Both the position numbers and the translations under genes were made by a program. Below the pieces are notes generated by a model, which worked only from the letters and a program-made list of their open reading frames with translations, was not told where the DNA came from and made no database searches. From NCBI RefSeq assembly GCF_002029255.1, contig NZ_MZGT01000012.1, forward strand, positions 32,427 through 96,426: DNA of 64,000 nucleotides. The letters are read 5' to 3'. Every line of letters begins with the position of its first letter. Positions within the stretch are counted from its first letter, which is position 1. Shown here piece by piece: positions 1 through 9,111 of the stretch. The stretch is from Clostridium chromiireducens (GTDB lineage: Bacteria; Bacillota; Clostridia; Clostridiales; Clostridiaceae).

Positions 1-130
1 TATGTTATTTATACATCGTTTGTAATTTTATTCCTTGATTCTATCAAATATGACATGACAACATATTCCTAAACTTTATTTCCTGTATACACATAAATAA
101 AATACTAACGGCGCGCCATCTTTTCAAAAT

Positions 131-157
131 AAAAAAATGACTATTAATACATAGTCA
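131..157 (-). terminator. Rho-independent terminator downstream of the riboswitch
   Basis: On the minus strand a 7-bp stem (TGACTAT/ATAGTCA, 6-nt loop) is followed directly by seven U residues. It lies about 53 nt downstream of the c-di-GMP riboswitch on the same strand. It could therefore be the expression platform of that riboswitch, although no overlapping antiterminator pairing is obvious by eye. Confidence 0.75.
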
Positions 158-210
158 CCAAAATATAGAAAAAATTAATAAATATAAAATTTATTATAAT
201 AATTATACTT

Positions 211-292
211 TGGCAACCTGACAATCGTAGAAAACAAACTTTCCCTTAGACTCATAGCTTTGCGGCCTTACTTTTCAATAAGTGTGCTAGTA
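211..292 (-). promoter_or_regulatory. Cyclic di-GMP-I (GEMM-I) riboswitch aptamer
   Basis: Read on the minus strand, the segment shows the conserved GEMM-I blocks in order: the first hairpin with a GAAA-type tetraloop region (TTGAAAAG), CGCAAAGC, a GTCTAAGG block, and the closing CAGGTTGCC. The layout matches clostridial GEMM-I aptamers, which bind cyclic di-GMP and commonly control motility, adhesion or second-messenger genes. The regulated gene would lie on the minus strand left of position 1. I found no sizeable reading frame between the aptamer and the window edge. The match was made by eye against the known consensus; a covariance-model search was not possible. Confidence 0.85.
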
Positions 293-450
293 TCATTTAT
301 AATTTATAGTTCATAATTCATTCTTTTTATTATAAATCATTTAGTAAATTTTCACCACAATTATTTTCATATTTTCGATAAAATTCGTATAATTATAAAT
401 TAATATTTACATATATCTCATAAATATTTATAAATCAGTACAATAAAAAT

Positions 451-487
451 AAACTAATAGTAGATTATCCAATTCTACTATTAGTTT
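451..487 (-). terminator. Terminator after the atypical flagellin
   Basis: A perfect 13-bp inverted repeat (AAACTAATAGTAG / CTACTATTAGTTT) with an 11-nt loop is followed on the minus strand by a T-rich run (ATTTTTATTG). It starts 30 nt after the flagellin stop codon and should end the yjfB-flagellin transcript. The rest of 1-516 holds only the riboswitch, its terminator and AT-rich sequence. Confidence 0.8.
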
Positions 488-516
488 ATTATTTAAATTA
501 TTACATTGCTACTGTC

Positions 517-1353
517 TTATTTAACATTACCTAGAATATTCAAACAATCTTTAGGAAAATTATTGCTTTGCGCCATTAATCCAATTGAAGAGTTAACCAA
601 TAATTGACTTTTTGAATAATTCATCATTTCTTCAGCGATATCTGCATCCCCTATTCTACTTTGAGTAATTTGAATGTTTATATCTTTATTACTTAAATAA
701 TCAGCTGTACTCTCTAATCTATTTTGTATCGATCCATATTTACTTCTTACTCTACTAACCATTTGAGTAGCTATATCAATGGCACCTACAGAGGCATCAA
801 CATTATTTATATCAAGTTCGCTAATGCCTAAATTTGATGCACTTACATCAAAAAAAGGTATATCAATACTCTCATCATCCATATTTCCAATACCACTTTT
901 TATTATTTTTGTAGGCTCCAAATTTAAGCTTGTCGTACTAGAAACTGATAATTTAATACCATTAAATTCTGTATTGTTAGCTAGCTCATTTATATTTGAT
1001 TTTACGTTGTCAATTTCACTTTGAATAATTTTCTTATCTTCAGCAGTTAATGCACTTGATCCAGCACTAACAGCTAGTTCTCTCATTCTATTCAAACTAT
1101 CATTTATTTCCTGTAGTGAACCATCAAAAGTTTGAATCATAGAATTAGTATCTTGAATATTTTTACTTGCCGCATCATTTGTTAATACTTGTATTTTTAG
1201 AGTTTCATTCTTTCCTATATTATTAGGATTATCTTTAGCTGAGCTTAATTTGCTCCCCGTACTTATATTATTTAGCGCTTTAGCATTATCTTCAATTCTG
1301 TTTTTGTATGTTTTATATATACTCAACGAAAACATATTATGAGTAAGTCTCAC
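517..1353 (-). CDS. Atypical flagellin-family protein
   Basis: This 278-residue protein belongs to the flagellin/hook-associated family. An N-terminal D0-D1 helical region (about residues 5-140, with SLNRMRELAVSAG and NNTEFNGIKL) and a C-terminal D1-D0 region (about 185-278, with RIGDADIAEEMMNYSKSQLL) flank a short linker. It departs from ordinary flagellin: the usual LSSGLRIN..DDAAGLAI block reads ISTGSKLSSAKDNPNNIG, closer in tone to FlgL, and the usual MLAQANQ end is replaced by LMAQSNNFPKDCLNILGNVK. The start is GTG, chosen because AAAGGAGG lies nine bases upstream. It follows the YjfB-like gene by 33 nt and probably shares its SigD promoter. It may be a minor filament subunit or junction protein; the family is secure, the role is not. 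Confidence 0.88.
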   Translation of the reverse strand: MRLTHNMFSLSIYKTYKNRIEDNAKALNNISTGSKLSSAKDNPNNIGKNETLKIQVLTNDAASKNIQDTNSMIQTFDGSLQEINDSLNRMRELAVSAGSSALTAEDKKIIQSEIDNVKSNINELANNTEFNGIKLSVSSTTSLNLEPTKIIKSGIGNMDDESIDIPFFDVSASNLGISELDINNVDASVGAIDIATQMVSRVRSKYGSIQNRLESTADYLSNKDINIQITQSRIGDADIAEEMMNYSKSQLLVNSSIGLMAQSNNFPKDCLNILGNVK

Positions 1354-1386
1354 TTTACAAAACCTCCTTTACTCTATTATTGTAAA

Positions 1387-1572
1387 TTATACTCTTGCAT
1401 CTATATTGGTACCTTTACTTGTATCTACAGCCATATTTGCATTCATCATATCTGTAATTTGAGTTGTTGCTGCTTCAACACCGCTATTCATAGCAATTTT
1501 CATAACTGATATTGAAATTGCATTTTGAAGTGATGCTTGATGCATCCCCATTGACATTGCACCTATATCCAT
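1387..1572 (-). CDS. YjfB-like putative motility protein
   Basis: This 61-residue protein resembles the YjfB family of small motility-associated Firmicute proteins. It begins MDIGAMSMGMHQASLQNAIS and has an alanine/methionine-rich helix followed by a short polar tail. The molecular function of the family is unknown; its genes are typically under SigD control. Here a SigD-type promoter lies about 100 nt upstream and an atypical flagellin gene follows 33 nt downstream, so the two are probably cotranscribed. The start has an AAGGAAAGGA ribosome binding site. Confidence 0.7.
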   Translation of the reverse strand: MDIGAMSMGMHQASLQNAISISVMKIAMNSGVEAATTQITDMMNANMAVDTSKGTNIDARV

Positions 1573-1670
1573 AAAATCATATCCTTTCCTTGTTATAACT
1601 CCGTAATCTTTATTTAAAAATCAAATTAATAAATAAGTCTATTATTGAGGCTTACATCTAACTATAGTTT

Positions 1671-1698
1671 ATTGTCGTAAATATTAAAGTTATCTTTA
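1671..1698 (-). promoter_or_regulatory. SigD (flagellar sigma) promoter for yjfB-flagellin
   Basis: On the minus strand, TAAA (1698-1695), a 16-base spacer and ACGACAAT (1678-1671) resemble the SigD/FliA consensus TAAA-N15/16-GCCGATAT. The spacer equals that of the two other candidates in this window, before flgM and the major flagellin. Confidence 0.65.
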
Positions 1699-1838
1699 GC
1701 AATATGATTTCATTATTTTCTGAGTATTACCATAAACTTGAATTTCACAACTTATATTTCATCAATAAATTTTCAATTATTTATATAATCCTCTCAAAAT
1801 AAAAATGTGCATAGAAATTATCTATCAAGTAACGATAC

Positions 1839-2078
1839 TCATTCATTATCTATATTTTCATCAACTTTTCTGCTTTCTCCATCTAATGCTCTAATTTGCT
1901 CTGCTAAATTATTGAATTCCATATTTATAGATTCAATTTCATCAGCACTAAGATTAGATTCTTTTATAATCTCTGCAATCTGTCTCATTCTTAATAGCTT
2001 TTCTTCAATAACATCTAACATTCTGGTTCTATATTTGATCCATTGTAGCTCTGCTGTTAGCTCTTCTCTTTCATCCAT
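1839..2078 (-). CDS. Small acidic coiled-coil protein of unknown function
   Basis: This 79-residue, highly charged protein is predicted by eye to be almost all helical (MDEREELTAELQWIKYRTRM, then heptad-like leucine/isoleucine spacing to about residue 65). I do not recognise the family. A purine-rich GGATG element lies upstream of the ATG. It sits between the dead insertion sequence and the SigD promoter of the yjfB-flagellin pair. A small export chaperone or flagellar accessory is conceivable only from position. Its acidic composition and codon use look like real coding sequence. Confidence 0.55.
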   Translation of the reverse strand: MDEREELTAELQWIKYRTRMLDVIEEKLLRMRQIAEIIKESNLSADEIESINMEFNNLAEQIRALDGESRKVDENIDNE

Positions 2079-2193
2079 ATTTTATTACACATCCTTTAAT
2101 TTAACTTGAAGCCTGTTGATATTAGTTACCTTATAAATTCACATACAAATATCTCGTTTATCTAAACTATTATTTAAATTTATATTATTATAA

Positions 2194-3287
2194 GCTGTTG
2201 AGTAAACAAAATTTATAAAAAAATAAATAAGCCATTCCTTTGTAATATGATAATTTCGCTAAAGCCCAAATACATCACATAAGGAATGACTCAAATATGA
2301 TTACACCATCACAGATTAAAAACGAAAATGATAATTTCAAAATTTTGAAAGCTGTCAAAATAGCATTTACTAAACTAAATTCAAATATCAAAAATACTAA
2401 AGGCCGACCACGTAAATATTGTGACGAACAAATAGTTGCTTATATTTTATATGGTAATAAAAATAGTATATTCCGTCTAAGTGAACTTGAATATGAAATA
2501 AAATAAAATTATGTATTTCAATCTATAATTAATCTTAATCAAATTCCTGATTATTCTACATTTTCATTAAGAGCTAAAGCTTTAGAGAAACATATATACT
2601 ATGGTATTTATTCTATGTTTATTGAATTTATCAATCCAGAAACTAGATTGTGTGCAATTGACGCTACTGCCTTAAGAATTTCAAAATACGATAGCGAAGC
2701 TAAATCCAGTAAATGTACACGTCTAAGATATTATTAAGGTTATAAATTACACTGTATTGTAACAGTTACTGATATTATTCCATTAGTTTTTTGATTTAAC
2801 AACTGCTATTGTTCATGATAATCAAGTTCTAGATTTATCATATAAAGCTAAAATTTATAACCCATTTTTAATACTTGCTGATGCAGCATATCATTTAACT
2901 GAGTAGTTTGAAATTGCCACAAAACTAGAATTTAATTAATTAACTGATATAAATATGTGTAAAGCTAAAAGTATTGAGGCATTAATTGATAAACTATATG
3001 AAAATGCTTTGCTTTTCGAATCTCCTATCGCAGTAAATCTATATAAAAACAGGTTGAAAATGGAGCAATTATTCTCTGTATTAAAAGGTTTATATAACTT
3101 AGAAAATCCAAGACTTTATGGCAATCCCGATACGAACGTCATATAAAATTGGTTTTGTTAGCCTATTTAATAGATGAATTTAATAAAAAACAGATGGAAA
3201 TAAAATCGATATAATATCCTTAAAATCTTTGATTCCTGAGAACACTTTCTCAAATAACCATTCATAAAAATTAATTATTCAACAACC
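2194..3287 (+). mobile_element. Decayed insertion sequence with imperfect terminal inverted repeats
   Basis: The ends about 2194-2219 and 3262-3287 are imperfect inverted repeats: a GTTGAGTAAACAA-type left end against GTTGAATAATTAA-type sequence in the complement of the right end, roughly 18-19 of 26 positions alike. They enclose about 1.1 kb with remnants of one plus-strand DDE transposase. The element separates the glycan cluster from the first flagellin genes and is the only plus-strand gene-like sequence here. I could not identify a target-site duplication. Confidence 0.6.
2297..3214 (+). pseudogene. Broken DDE transposase (IS4/IS5-like)
   Basis: The transposase is readable only in pieces across frames. 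The first piece (2297-2506) carries KGRPRKYCDEQIVAYIL. The next (about 2510-2740) holds the first catalytic aspartate in RLCAIDATALRISK. A later piece has the second aspartate in LILADAAYHL. The last has the catalytic glutamate in KNRLKMEQLFSVLKGL and ends IDEFNKKQMEIKSI. In-frame stops (for example TAA at 2504-2506 and near 2738) and frameshifts break it at least three times. The D-D-E arrangement is that of IS4/IS5-type transposases; the exact family is not clear. It cannot make active transposase. Confidence 0.75.
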
Positions 3288-3407
3288 TATATTAAAATGA
3301 ATCTAATCTCTGTGATTATAATTATACTATATTAATTATAGGCATATAACATTCACTATTTTCTTCACGTCATCGGCAACTTAATAGGAATCATTCAATT
3401 CTTATTG

Positions 3408-4259
3408 CTAATTTTTAAATAACTTGATGGCTGAACAAGGAATATGACTTACTCTATCTTCTTCTTCTGGCAACTTCATATAATCTCCATAAATAGACTC
3501 TAAATACCAATCATAATTGGAGAAACCATAAAATAATTTTCCTTCAAACTCATACTCTGATAATTCTTCAAAAAGCTTGCGTGGAAAACCATACGAATGT
3601 TTTTTAGGGTGCGGAGAACACATGTGACAAATCAACTCTGTATTATTCTTATTACACTTTCTCGCTAATTTATTTTGAAATATAAAAATTTCGTCTCTCG
3701 AAATTAAAGATAACACACTATACCATTTTCTCATAAAATAATTCGGATGAACTACTTTCCCCGCTTCTGACCAGAGAATTTTTCTTATACCTAGGCATAA
3801 AAATTTATGTATTCGTCGAAATAGAACATTATCTGGTACTCCATCCATTATAAAAATATCTAAAAATACTCCATTCTTAGCTGGGATATGTTCATAACCC
3901 GCTCTAACATATTCTGTACCAATAAGTAATAACCTTGAATATCCCCAACGATAATATCTGTCTGTTGTATAATCTTGCAAAAAAAAACTAGTTTCATCCA
4001 TTTCTTTCTTACATGCTTCCAAAAAGCGAGTATAATCGTCACGCATAATTACAACATCTGCATCTGTATCCCACGGAATAAATCCCTTGTGCCTTACTGC
4101 CCCTAAGAACGTTCCACCATCAATAGAATATTTTATGTTATACTTCCGGCATATCCTATCAAATTCTATTAAATTTTCCAAAATATTCAACTGCAAATTT
4201 CTCAACTCATCAGAAGTAAGTTCTAGTCTTGTAATTGTATTCTTCATCTTATATTTCAT
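3408..4259 (-). CDS. LicD-family phosphotransferase
   Basis: LicD proteins move a phosphorylated polar group (phosphocholine, phosphoribitol or similar) from a CDP-activated donor onto a surface glycan. This 283-residue protein shows the signature nucleotidyltransferase region: YSIDGGTFLGAVRHKGFIPW followed by DTDADVVIMRDDY at about residues 45-75, with the acidic pairs expected to bind metal. Its length is normal for the family. GAGG precedes the ATG by seven bases. It is the last gene of the glycan cluster, 20 nt after the WcbI-like gene. The cytidylyltransferase at 12442 may supply its CDP donor. The transferred group cannot be told from sequence; no choline kinase or choline transporter is nearby. 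Confidence 0.85.
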   Translation of the reverse strand: MKYKMKNTITRLELTSDELRNLQLNILENLIEFDRICRKYNIKYSIDGGTFLGAVRHKGFIPWDTDADVVIMRDDYTRFLEACKKEMDETSFFLQDYTTDRYYRWGYSRLLLIGTEYVRAGYEHIPAKNGVFLDIFIMDGVPDNVLFRRIHKFLCLGIRKILWSEAGKVVHPNYFMRKWYSVLSLISRDEIFIFQNKLARKCNKNNTELICHMCSPHPKKHSYGFPRKLFEELSEYEFEGKLFYGFSNYDWYLESIYGDYMKLPEEEDRVSHIPCSAIKLFKN

Positions 4260-4279
4260 TGATAAACCTCAAATCTTCT

Positions 4280-5524
4280 TTAATCATAACAATAATCAAT
4301 AAAAGTTCTCATGTATTCATCAAAGCTTCTTATCTCCATATCAATCAATTTATTCGCAAAAAAAGAATCCAAATAATCTTCTAAATTCAACGCCTTAATT
4401 ACCGACGGATATATCACTAAGTCCTGGCTTCTTAAAGAATAATGAGTATCCAAGTATCTCTCATGTTTAAAGAATTTTTCTTGAATTTTCAGCACAGTTA
4501 AAATTCTTTTAGCACATTCTTTTAATAATTCATTATTAGGATGACCTGGAGCATAAAATAGCTGTCGCTCTTTCCAATGCTCTTCTATATAATCATACAT
4601 TTTTACAGTGCAATCTTCCTCCCTCCTTTTTAATTCATTCAATGACTTCTCACCTGTTTCAAGTATATCATCTAAACAGTAAAAATTTTCATCGCTTATT
4701 TTACTAATTATTTCGTCTGGAGTATATTCACCATGTTCCATCATTTGATCCACATTTTTATCTCCATATGGAAATAACCCTCTAAAGCTAATTTCTTTTA
4801 ATGGTTTGGCGTTTGGTTGCTTACACTGTGGCCAATATCCCACAAAAAACATGTTAGCTATTATTATTTTTTGACAATCTTCCCTTAATTGAGACACAAT
4901 GTATTCTGTTGCAAATTCTTTTGCAAATTCATTATTCAATAATATTTTTTGTGAAATAAATAAATCACATAATTGCCATAATTCAGGCATAGCAATCGCC
5001 GCCAAATTAACACCACTTCTAGCTTCACAAACACGAGGAATCTGTATAAAAATAAAATTTCTATTAAATTCCTTGTTGCTTTCCAAATATCTTTGAATAC
5101 TTGTGGTATTACAATTCCCATTGATAATTGCTAGCTTTTTTCCTCGAGTCATCTTTCGTACTATTTGTACTAAATCAAACTTTATTCCCATATCTTTAAT
5201 CTTAACAAGTTTCATCCAATCAATGTACGTATTCTCAATAATCCAATAAGGAAAATAATCCTTAAAGAATTCATATCCCATACTATCTATTTGAAGAACA
5301 ATTTCTTCCCAGTATTTTTCACTAGCAATAATAATCAGGTCCTTTTTTGAAATTTCCTCAAGACTTAATACCGGCTTATTGTAAATAGTTTTCACAATGC
5401 CTTTTACCATTAAATTTTCAGTCCAACCACGAACATTATGTATGTGTCTCAATTTATAATACAGTTTTCTTGCAGTATTTCCAGTTCCCCATATAACTAT
5501 ATTCTTTTCAGTCTCAAACAACAT
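4280..5524 (-). CDS. WcbI-like polysaccharide biosynthesis protein with N-terminal Rossmann module
   Basis: This 414-residue protein has two parts. Residues about 8-100 form a Rossmann-like module (VIWGTGNTARKLYYKL, then a KKDLIIIAS strand) that recurs in four neighbouring proteins. From about 130 on it resembles WcbI-type polysaccharide biosynthesis proteins, a family proposed to be acetyltransferases, with the signature-like LAIINGNCNTTSIQRYLES (cysteine at 138). The C-terminal half, with FYAPGHPNNELLKE near residue 335, fits the family's predicted SGNH-like fold. GGGAGG lies six bases upstream of the ATG. It is followed 20 nt later by licD. An acyl-transfer role on the glycan is inferred; the substrate is unknown. 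Confidence 0.65.
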   Translation of the reverse strand: MLFETEKNIVIWGTGNTARKLYYKLRHIHNVRGWTENLMVKGIVKTIYNKPVLSLEEISKKDLIIIASEKYWEEIVLQIDSMGYEFFKDYFPYWIIENTYIDWMKLVKIKDMGIKFDLVQIVRKMTRGKKLAIINGNCNTTSIQRYLESNKEFNRNFIFIQIPRVCEARSGVNLAAIAMPELWQLCDLFISQKILLNNEFAKEFATEYIVSQLREDCQKIIIANMFFVGYWPQCKQPNAKPLKEISFRGLFPYGDKNVDQMMEHGEYTPDEIISKISDENFYCLDDILETGEKSLNELKRREEDCTVKMYDYIEEHWKERQLFYAPGHPNNELLKECAKRILTVLKIQEKFFKHERYLDTHYSLRSQDLVIYPSVIKALNLEDYLDSFFANKLIDMEIRSFDEYMRTFIDYCYD

Positions 5525-5548
5525 TGAAATCCTCCCATTACTAACATT

Positions 5549-7483
5549 CTAAATTTTTTCAAAATTCAATAGTACCTGATACGGATAAAAATATCTAGAA
5601 TCATTTAATCTAAATCCATATTTCTGCACCAATGTAATTAATTCTGCCGTAGTATATTTATTCACAAACCCTTCAGTTTTTCTAAATCCACATTCCGGTC
5701 TTAGCTCAAACGCATTATAAGATATTATAAATTGATTACAGCATAAGCTAATTTCATTTATAAACCACTCTGTATCAACTATATATTCAAAAACACCACT
5801 CACAAAAGCTGTGTCTACTTTCTTTTTAGGAAATTCTCGATTATTAAAATCACATACGATAGTATCTTCTTTTCTCTTTATATAATCTACACCTACATAG
5901 TTTATCGTTGGCCTTAAGTATTTTTTTAATTTTTCTTGCCCACAGCCTAAATCAAGGATAACTTGAGCAGATTCATCAATAAATTGAGACATTGCTGCAA
6001 TTCTATCATTCCACCTTGAACTATTATTAACGGATACTTCTTTACTTTCTTCTCGCTCTTTCCATGCTTTTGGTAAATACACATCTATGTCATTCTTCAT
6101 ACAATAATATTCAAGCGAACCAAAATGTACATTTTCTTGAAGCCCAATCTTTTTTAATGTTACAGTCATCTCTTTATAGAAAACAAAAGTATTGACAATA
6201 ACAAAGATATTATTAAAATCTTCTTCTAAAAGCTTTTCTGGAGTATATATCATCTTTCCAAACAGCATATTATTTTTTTTATTTTCATCGCTATCAATAA
6301 AATATTCTATAAATTCATAAAAATTAGAATTTGTTTTAATTTGGGTTACAGTTCCTGTCCCAAAAACGATTATTTTTTTCTTACTAAAGCACTTTCTCTT
6401 CTCAATATAGTAAATCTTATTATCAATAAACTGATTTATATATTCATTTAACGATGTATATGTAGTTTCTTTATAATCATTAAAGAATTTACGATCGTAC
6501 CCTTGATTGATGGCATTTTCAAGCTCATTTACTATATTTATTGCATTACACTTATCTATCTTAAAGAATCTATTAGTTGCACTTATAGTCTTACCAAAGA
6601 ATTCCAATTTAGGGTTCCATACTATTCCAATTGTCGGTATATCTAATGAATATGCAATTATATTTGCATGCATTCTCGCAGCAATTATACCCTTAAAATC
6701 AGAAATAGTTCTTACAAATTCCTCATCATCTACTGGAAGCTTTATGATTTTATTGCTTATCTCCCCACTTCTTCCTATATATTCAAGGATCCTTACTGCA
6801 AATTCATAGTCTACTTCCAATCCGTTAGTAAACAATACCCATTCTTCTTTTTTTTCTTCAAGTTCAGATATAATTCTACTCCAAAGTTCTAATTGGCGCA
6901 TCTCATTAAAATCTATACCGTTGTCTTCAAAAACACCACTTCTTATTACTCCAATTCCAATTATATTAGAGAATTTATTCTTTCTTATGTTATATACTTC
7001 ACTTGTCCATACTGCCGAATCAGCTACCTTTAATGATTTTATACGTGAATTATCTGTAATAAACTTTTCATTTAATAAATCAATATCATCACGTGTAGAA
7101 ATGAACTTCACGCAACTACGATTTAATGCTCGTATTAATATTTCACATTCTTCATTATCTCGGTATCCCTCAATTCCTACTGCATTAAATATAACACTTG
7201 TACCTACTACATCAGCCAACATAGTTACCTCATTAATATGCTTAACAATAGTCTCATATTTATCAGAAATCAATCCCCCTCCTGCAAAAACCACTAAATC
7301 AGCCTCACAAATTTCTTGCCTATATCCCCCACTAAATAAATCCCTAGAAATCAAATCATATTCAACATCTTTTTCTTTTAATATCTTATTTAGAATATAC
7401 CTGGTAGAATGTCCAATTACAGCATCACCTAAGTTTTTCCCTGTCTCTAATACTAAAATTAATACGCTTATCCGCTTAATCAT
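5549..7483 (-). CDS. Polysaccharide pyruvyltransferase / Rossmann module / methyltransferase fusion
   Basis: This 644-residue protein is a three-part fusion. Residues about 5-330 resemble polysaccharide pyruvyltransferases of the CsaB type (GKNLGDAVIGHSTRYIL, VVFAGGGLISDKYE, AARMHANIIAYSLDIPTIGI), which ketalise sugars with pyruvate from phosphoenolpyruvate. Residues about 365-460 carry the Rossmann-like module shared by neighbours (KIIVFGTGTVTQIK, EYFIDSDENK). Residues about 500-644 form a class I SAM-dependent methyltransferase with motif I DLGCGQEK at 511 and YVGVDY soon after. The start has GGGAG upstream, and the gene begins seven bases after the stop of the preceding phosphotransferase-like gene, so coupling is likely. 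A combined tailoring role on one glycan is inferred. Confidence 0.75.
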   Translation of the reverse strand: MIKRISVLILVLETGKNLGDAVIGHSTRYILNKILKEKDVEYDLISRDLFSGGYRQEICEADLVVFAGGGLISDKYETIVKHINEVTMLADVVGTSVIFNAVGIEGYRDNEECEILIRALNRSCVKFISTRDDIDLLNEKFITDNSRIKSLKVADSAVWTSEVYNIRKNKFSNIIGIGVIRSGVFEDNGIDFNEMRQLELWSRIISELEEKKEEWVLFTNGLEVDYEFAVRILEYIGRSGEISNKIIKLPVDDEEFVRTISDFKGIIAARMHANIIAYSLDIPTIGIVWNPKLEFFGKTISATNRFFKIDKCNAINIVNELENAINQGYDRKFFNDYKETTYTSLNEYINQFIDNKIYYIEKRKCFSKKKIIVFGTGTVTQIKTNSNFYEFIEYFIDSDENKKNNMLFGKMIYTPEKLLEEDFNNIFVIVNTFVFYKEMTVTLKKIGLQENVHFGSLEYYCMKNDIDVYLPKAWKEREESKEVSVNNSSRWNDRIAAMSQFIDESAQVILDLGCGQEKLKKYLRPTINYVGVDYIKRKEDTIVCDFNNREFPKKKVDTAFVSGVFEYIVDTEWFINEISLCCNQFIISYNAFELRPECGFRKTEGFVNKYTTAELITLVQKYGFRLNDSRYFYPYQVLLNFEKI

Positions 7484-7489
7484 AAATCA

Positions 7490-8995
7490 CTATTCACTCC
7501 CTATACCCAAAAATTCAATAACACGTTTGCTATTTTCTCCATCTTGATATTTATGAACAAAATCACAAATCTCCTTACGCTTTTCTTTATATCTATCCTC
7601 AGTATTTGCAATATCTGAAATAAAATTAAACAAATCATTTTTTGTTAGCAAATGATGCCCCGGCATAAATTCCAAGGGATTATCCATTGCAAATCCTAAT
7701 TTGTATTCTTTCATATCATCAATCGCATATGCAATAGGCTTATTCAATAACATATAATCAAAACTTACTGATGAATAATCTGAAATAAGTGCATCTGTGT
7801 CTTTCATTAATTCATACAAATTTATATTCTTGTCAAGTAAAGTTTGTGATAAAACAAACTTTATATTGTCATACTGATTTAAATCATATACGGATAACCT
7901 TTGAAACGGATGTGGTTTTACAACCAATATCATATTTAACTCTCCTAACAAATTATTCAATTGTTCAAAATCCTCTTTTCCCTCTAATAAAGGTAACCCA
8001 TGAGCAAATATCCTTTCTGAATCTTTTCGCTCAGACCAACTTGCTTGACGCATAGTCGGCATCCAAATAATAATTTTCTGATTCTTATCAACTGAAACTA
8101 CTTTATCAATCACTCTATTCTTAGAAAATAAGATATCATTTCTTGGACAGCCACAAATAAATATTTGATCTTCAAAAGCTCTTGTTTGATCACAAACACC
8201 AGCTATACACTTTTCTGATGGACATAAAACATAGTCTACCATCCGCGAAGTAACTATAATGCCTTTTGATTTCTTCAACGAATATGCTCCATGTCCTAGA
8301 AAAACTAACTTTTGTTCATCCCGATATTTAGGTATAGGTGCACTTTCATAGAATATATATTTTGCCGTTGAAAAATAGTAAACATATTTCAGAATTTCTT
8401 TGATTGATGTTGAATATTTCAAACAATTTCTAACTATATATTTTTCCTTTGTAGTATCCTTACACTTAATATCACTATTAACAATCCATACCAATTTATA
8501 TTTTTTCATAAGGCCAGCTGAAACTAGATAATCTCTTATTGCATAGCTATTTTCATAAAAATCACCTGGTCCTTGAAATAGTAATGTGTTACTTAATGGA
8601 AACTTTTTAGCGAACCATTGAAAAAATGATGCTATTCCTCTTTTCTCATTTGGGTAAAAGTAACATTCTACATTTTTCAATTTTTCTGACATCATTAACT
8701 GCTTAGCAATTTCATCAGAATAATATTTATTTGAAATTAAAATAACATCATTACTCTTTATATTTTTAGTTAAATAATCATACGAATGAATGATAACATC
8801 TTTTCCATTCAAATTCATAATATTTCCAACTTTATTCTGGTCATTATCGACAATATATTTAATATATTTTTCAAAATAAAAATATCTATAATTACTACAC
8901 AATGATTTCAATGCATTCCCAGCACCAAAACAAATTATTTCCCTATTCTTTATTATTTTATTTAACTTATGTATAGTGCATTTCTTAATTTTCAT
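7490..8995 (-). CDS. CDP-glycerol glycerophosphotransferase-like protein with N-terminal Rossmann module
   Basis: This protein, 501 residues from the chosen start, has the shared Rossmann-like module at its N terminus (REIICFGAGNALKSLC, IVDNDQNKVGN, DVILISNKYYSDEI). A TagB/TagF-like polyol-phosphate transferase domain follows, with VFLGHGAYSLKKSKG, MVVKPHPF-type and ALISDYSSVSFDYMLLNKP motifs. Such enzymes use CDP-glycerol or CDP-ribitol to add or polymerise phosphopolyols. An upstream in-frame ATG would add 14 residues, but AGAGG lies at the right distance only from the ATG at 8995. It is probably cytosolic or membrane-peripheral. The donor here could be CDP-glycerol, CDP-ribitol or something else. 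Confidence 0.8.
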   Translation of the reverse strand: MKIKKCTIHKLNKIIKNREIICFGAGNALKSLCSNYRYFYFEKYIKYIVDNDQNKVGNIMNLNGKDVIIHSYDYLTKNIKSNDVILISNKYYSDEIAKQLMMSEKLKNVECYFYPNEKRGIASFFQWFAKKFPLSNTLLFQGPGDFYENSYAIRDYLVSAGLMKKYKLVWIVNSDIKCKDTTKEKYIVRNCLKYSTSIKEILKYVYYFSTAKYIFYESAPIPKYRDEQKLVFLGHGAYSLKKSKGIIVTSRMVDYVLCPSEKCIAGVCDQTRAFEDQIFICGCPRNDILFSKNRVIDKVVSVDKNQKIIIWMPTMRQASWSERKDSERIFAHGLPLLEGKEDFEQLNNLLGELNMILVVKPHPFQRLSVYDLNQYDNIKFVLSQTLLDKNINLYELMKDTDALISDYSSVSFDYMLLNKPIAYAIDDMKEYKLGFAMDNPLEFMPGHHLLTKNDLFNFISDIANTEDRYKEKRKEICDFVHKYQDGENSKRVIEFLGIGSE

Positions 8996-9111
8996 CCAAC
9001 AACCTCTAATTTTTTTCATTCTTATTATTGATTTCAATCACCATCTATAATTCTAACTCAATATTCGCACATTTTCATAATTATGCTGATACTATTTTTA
9101 AACACTTTCAA

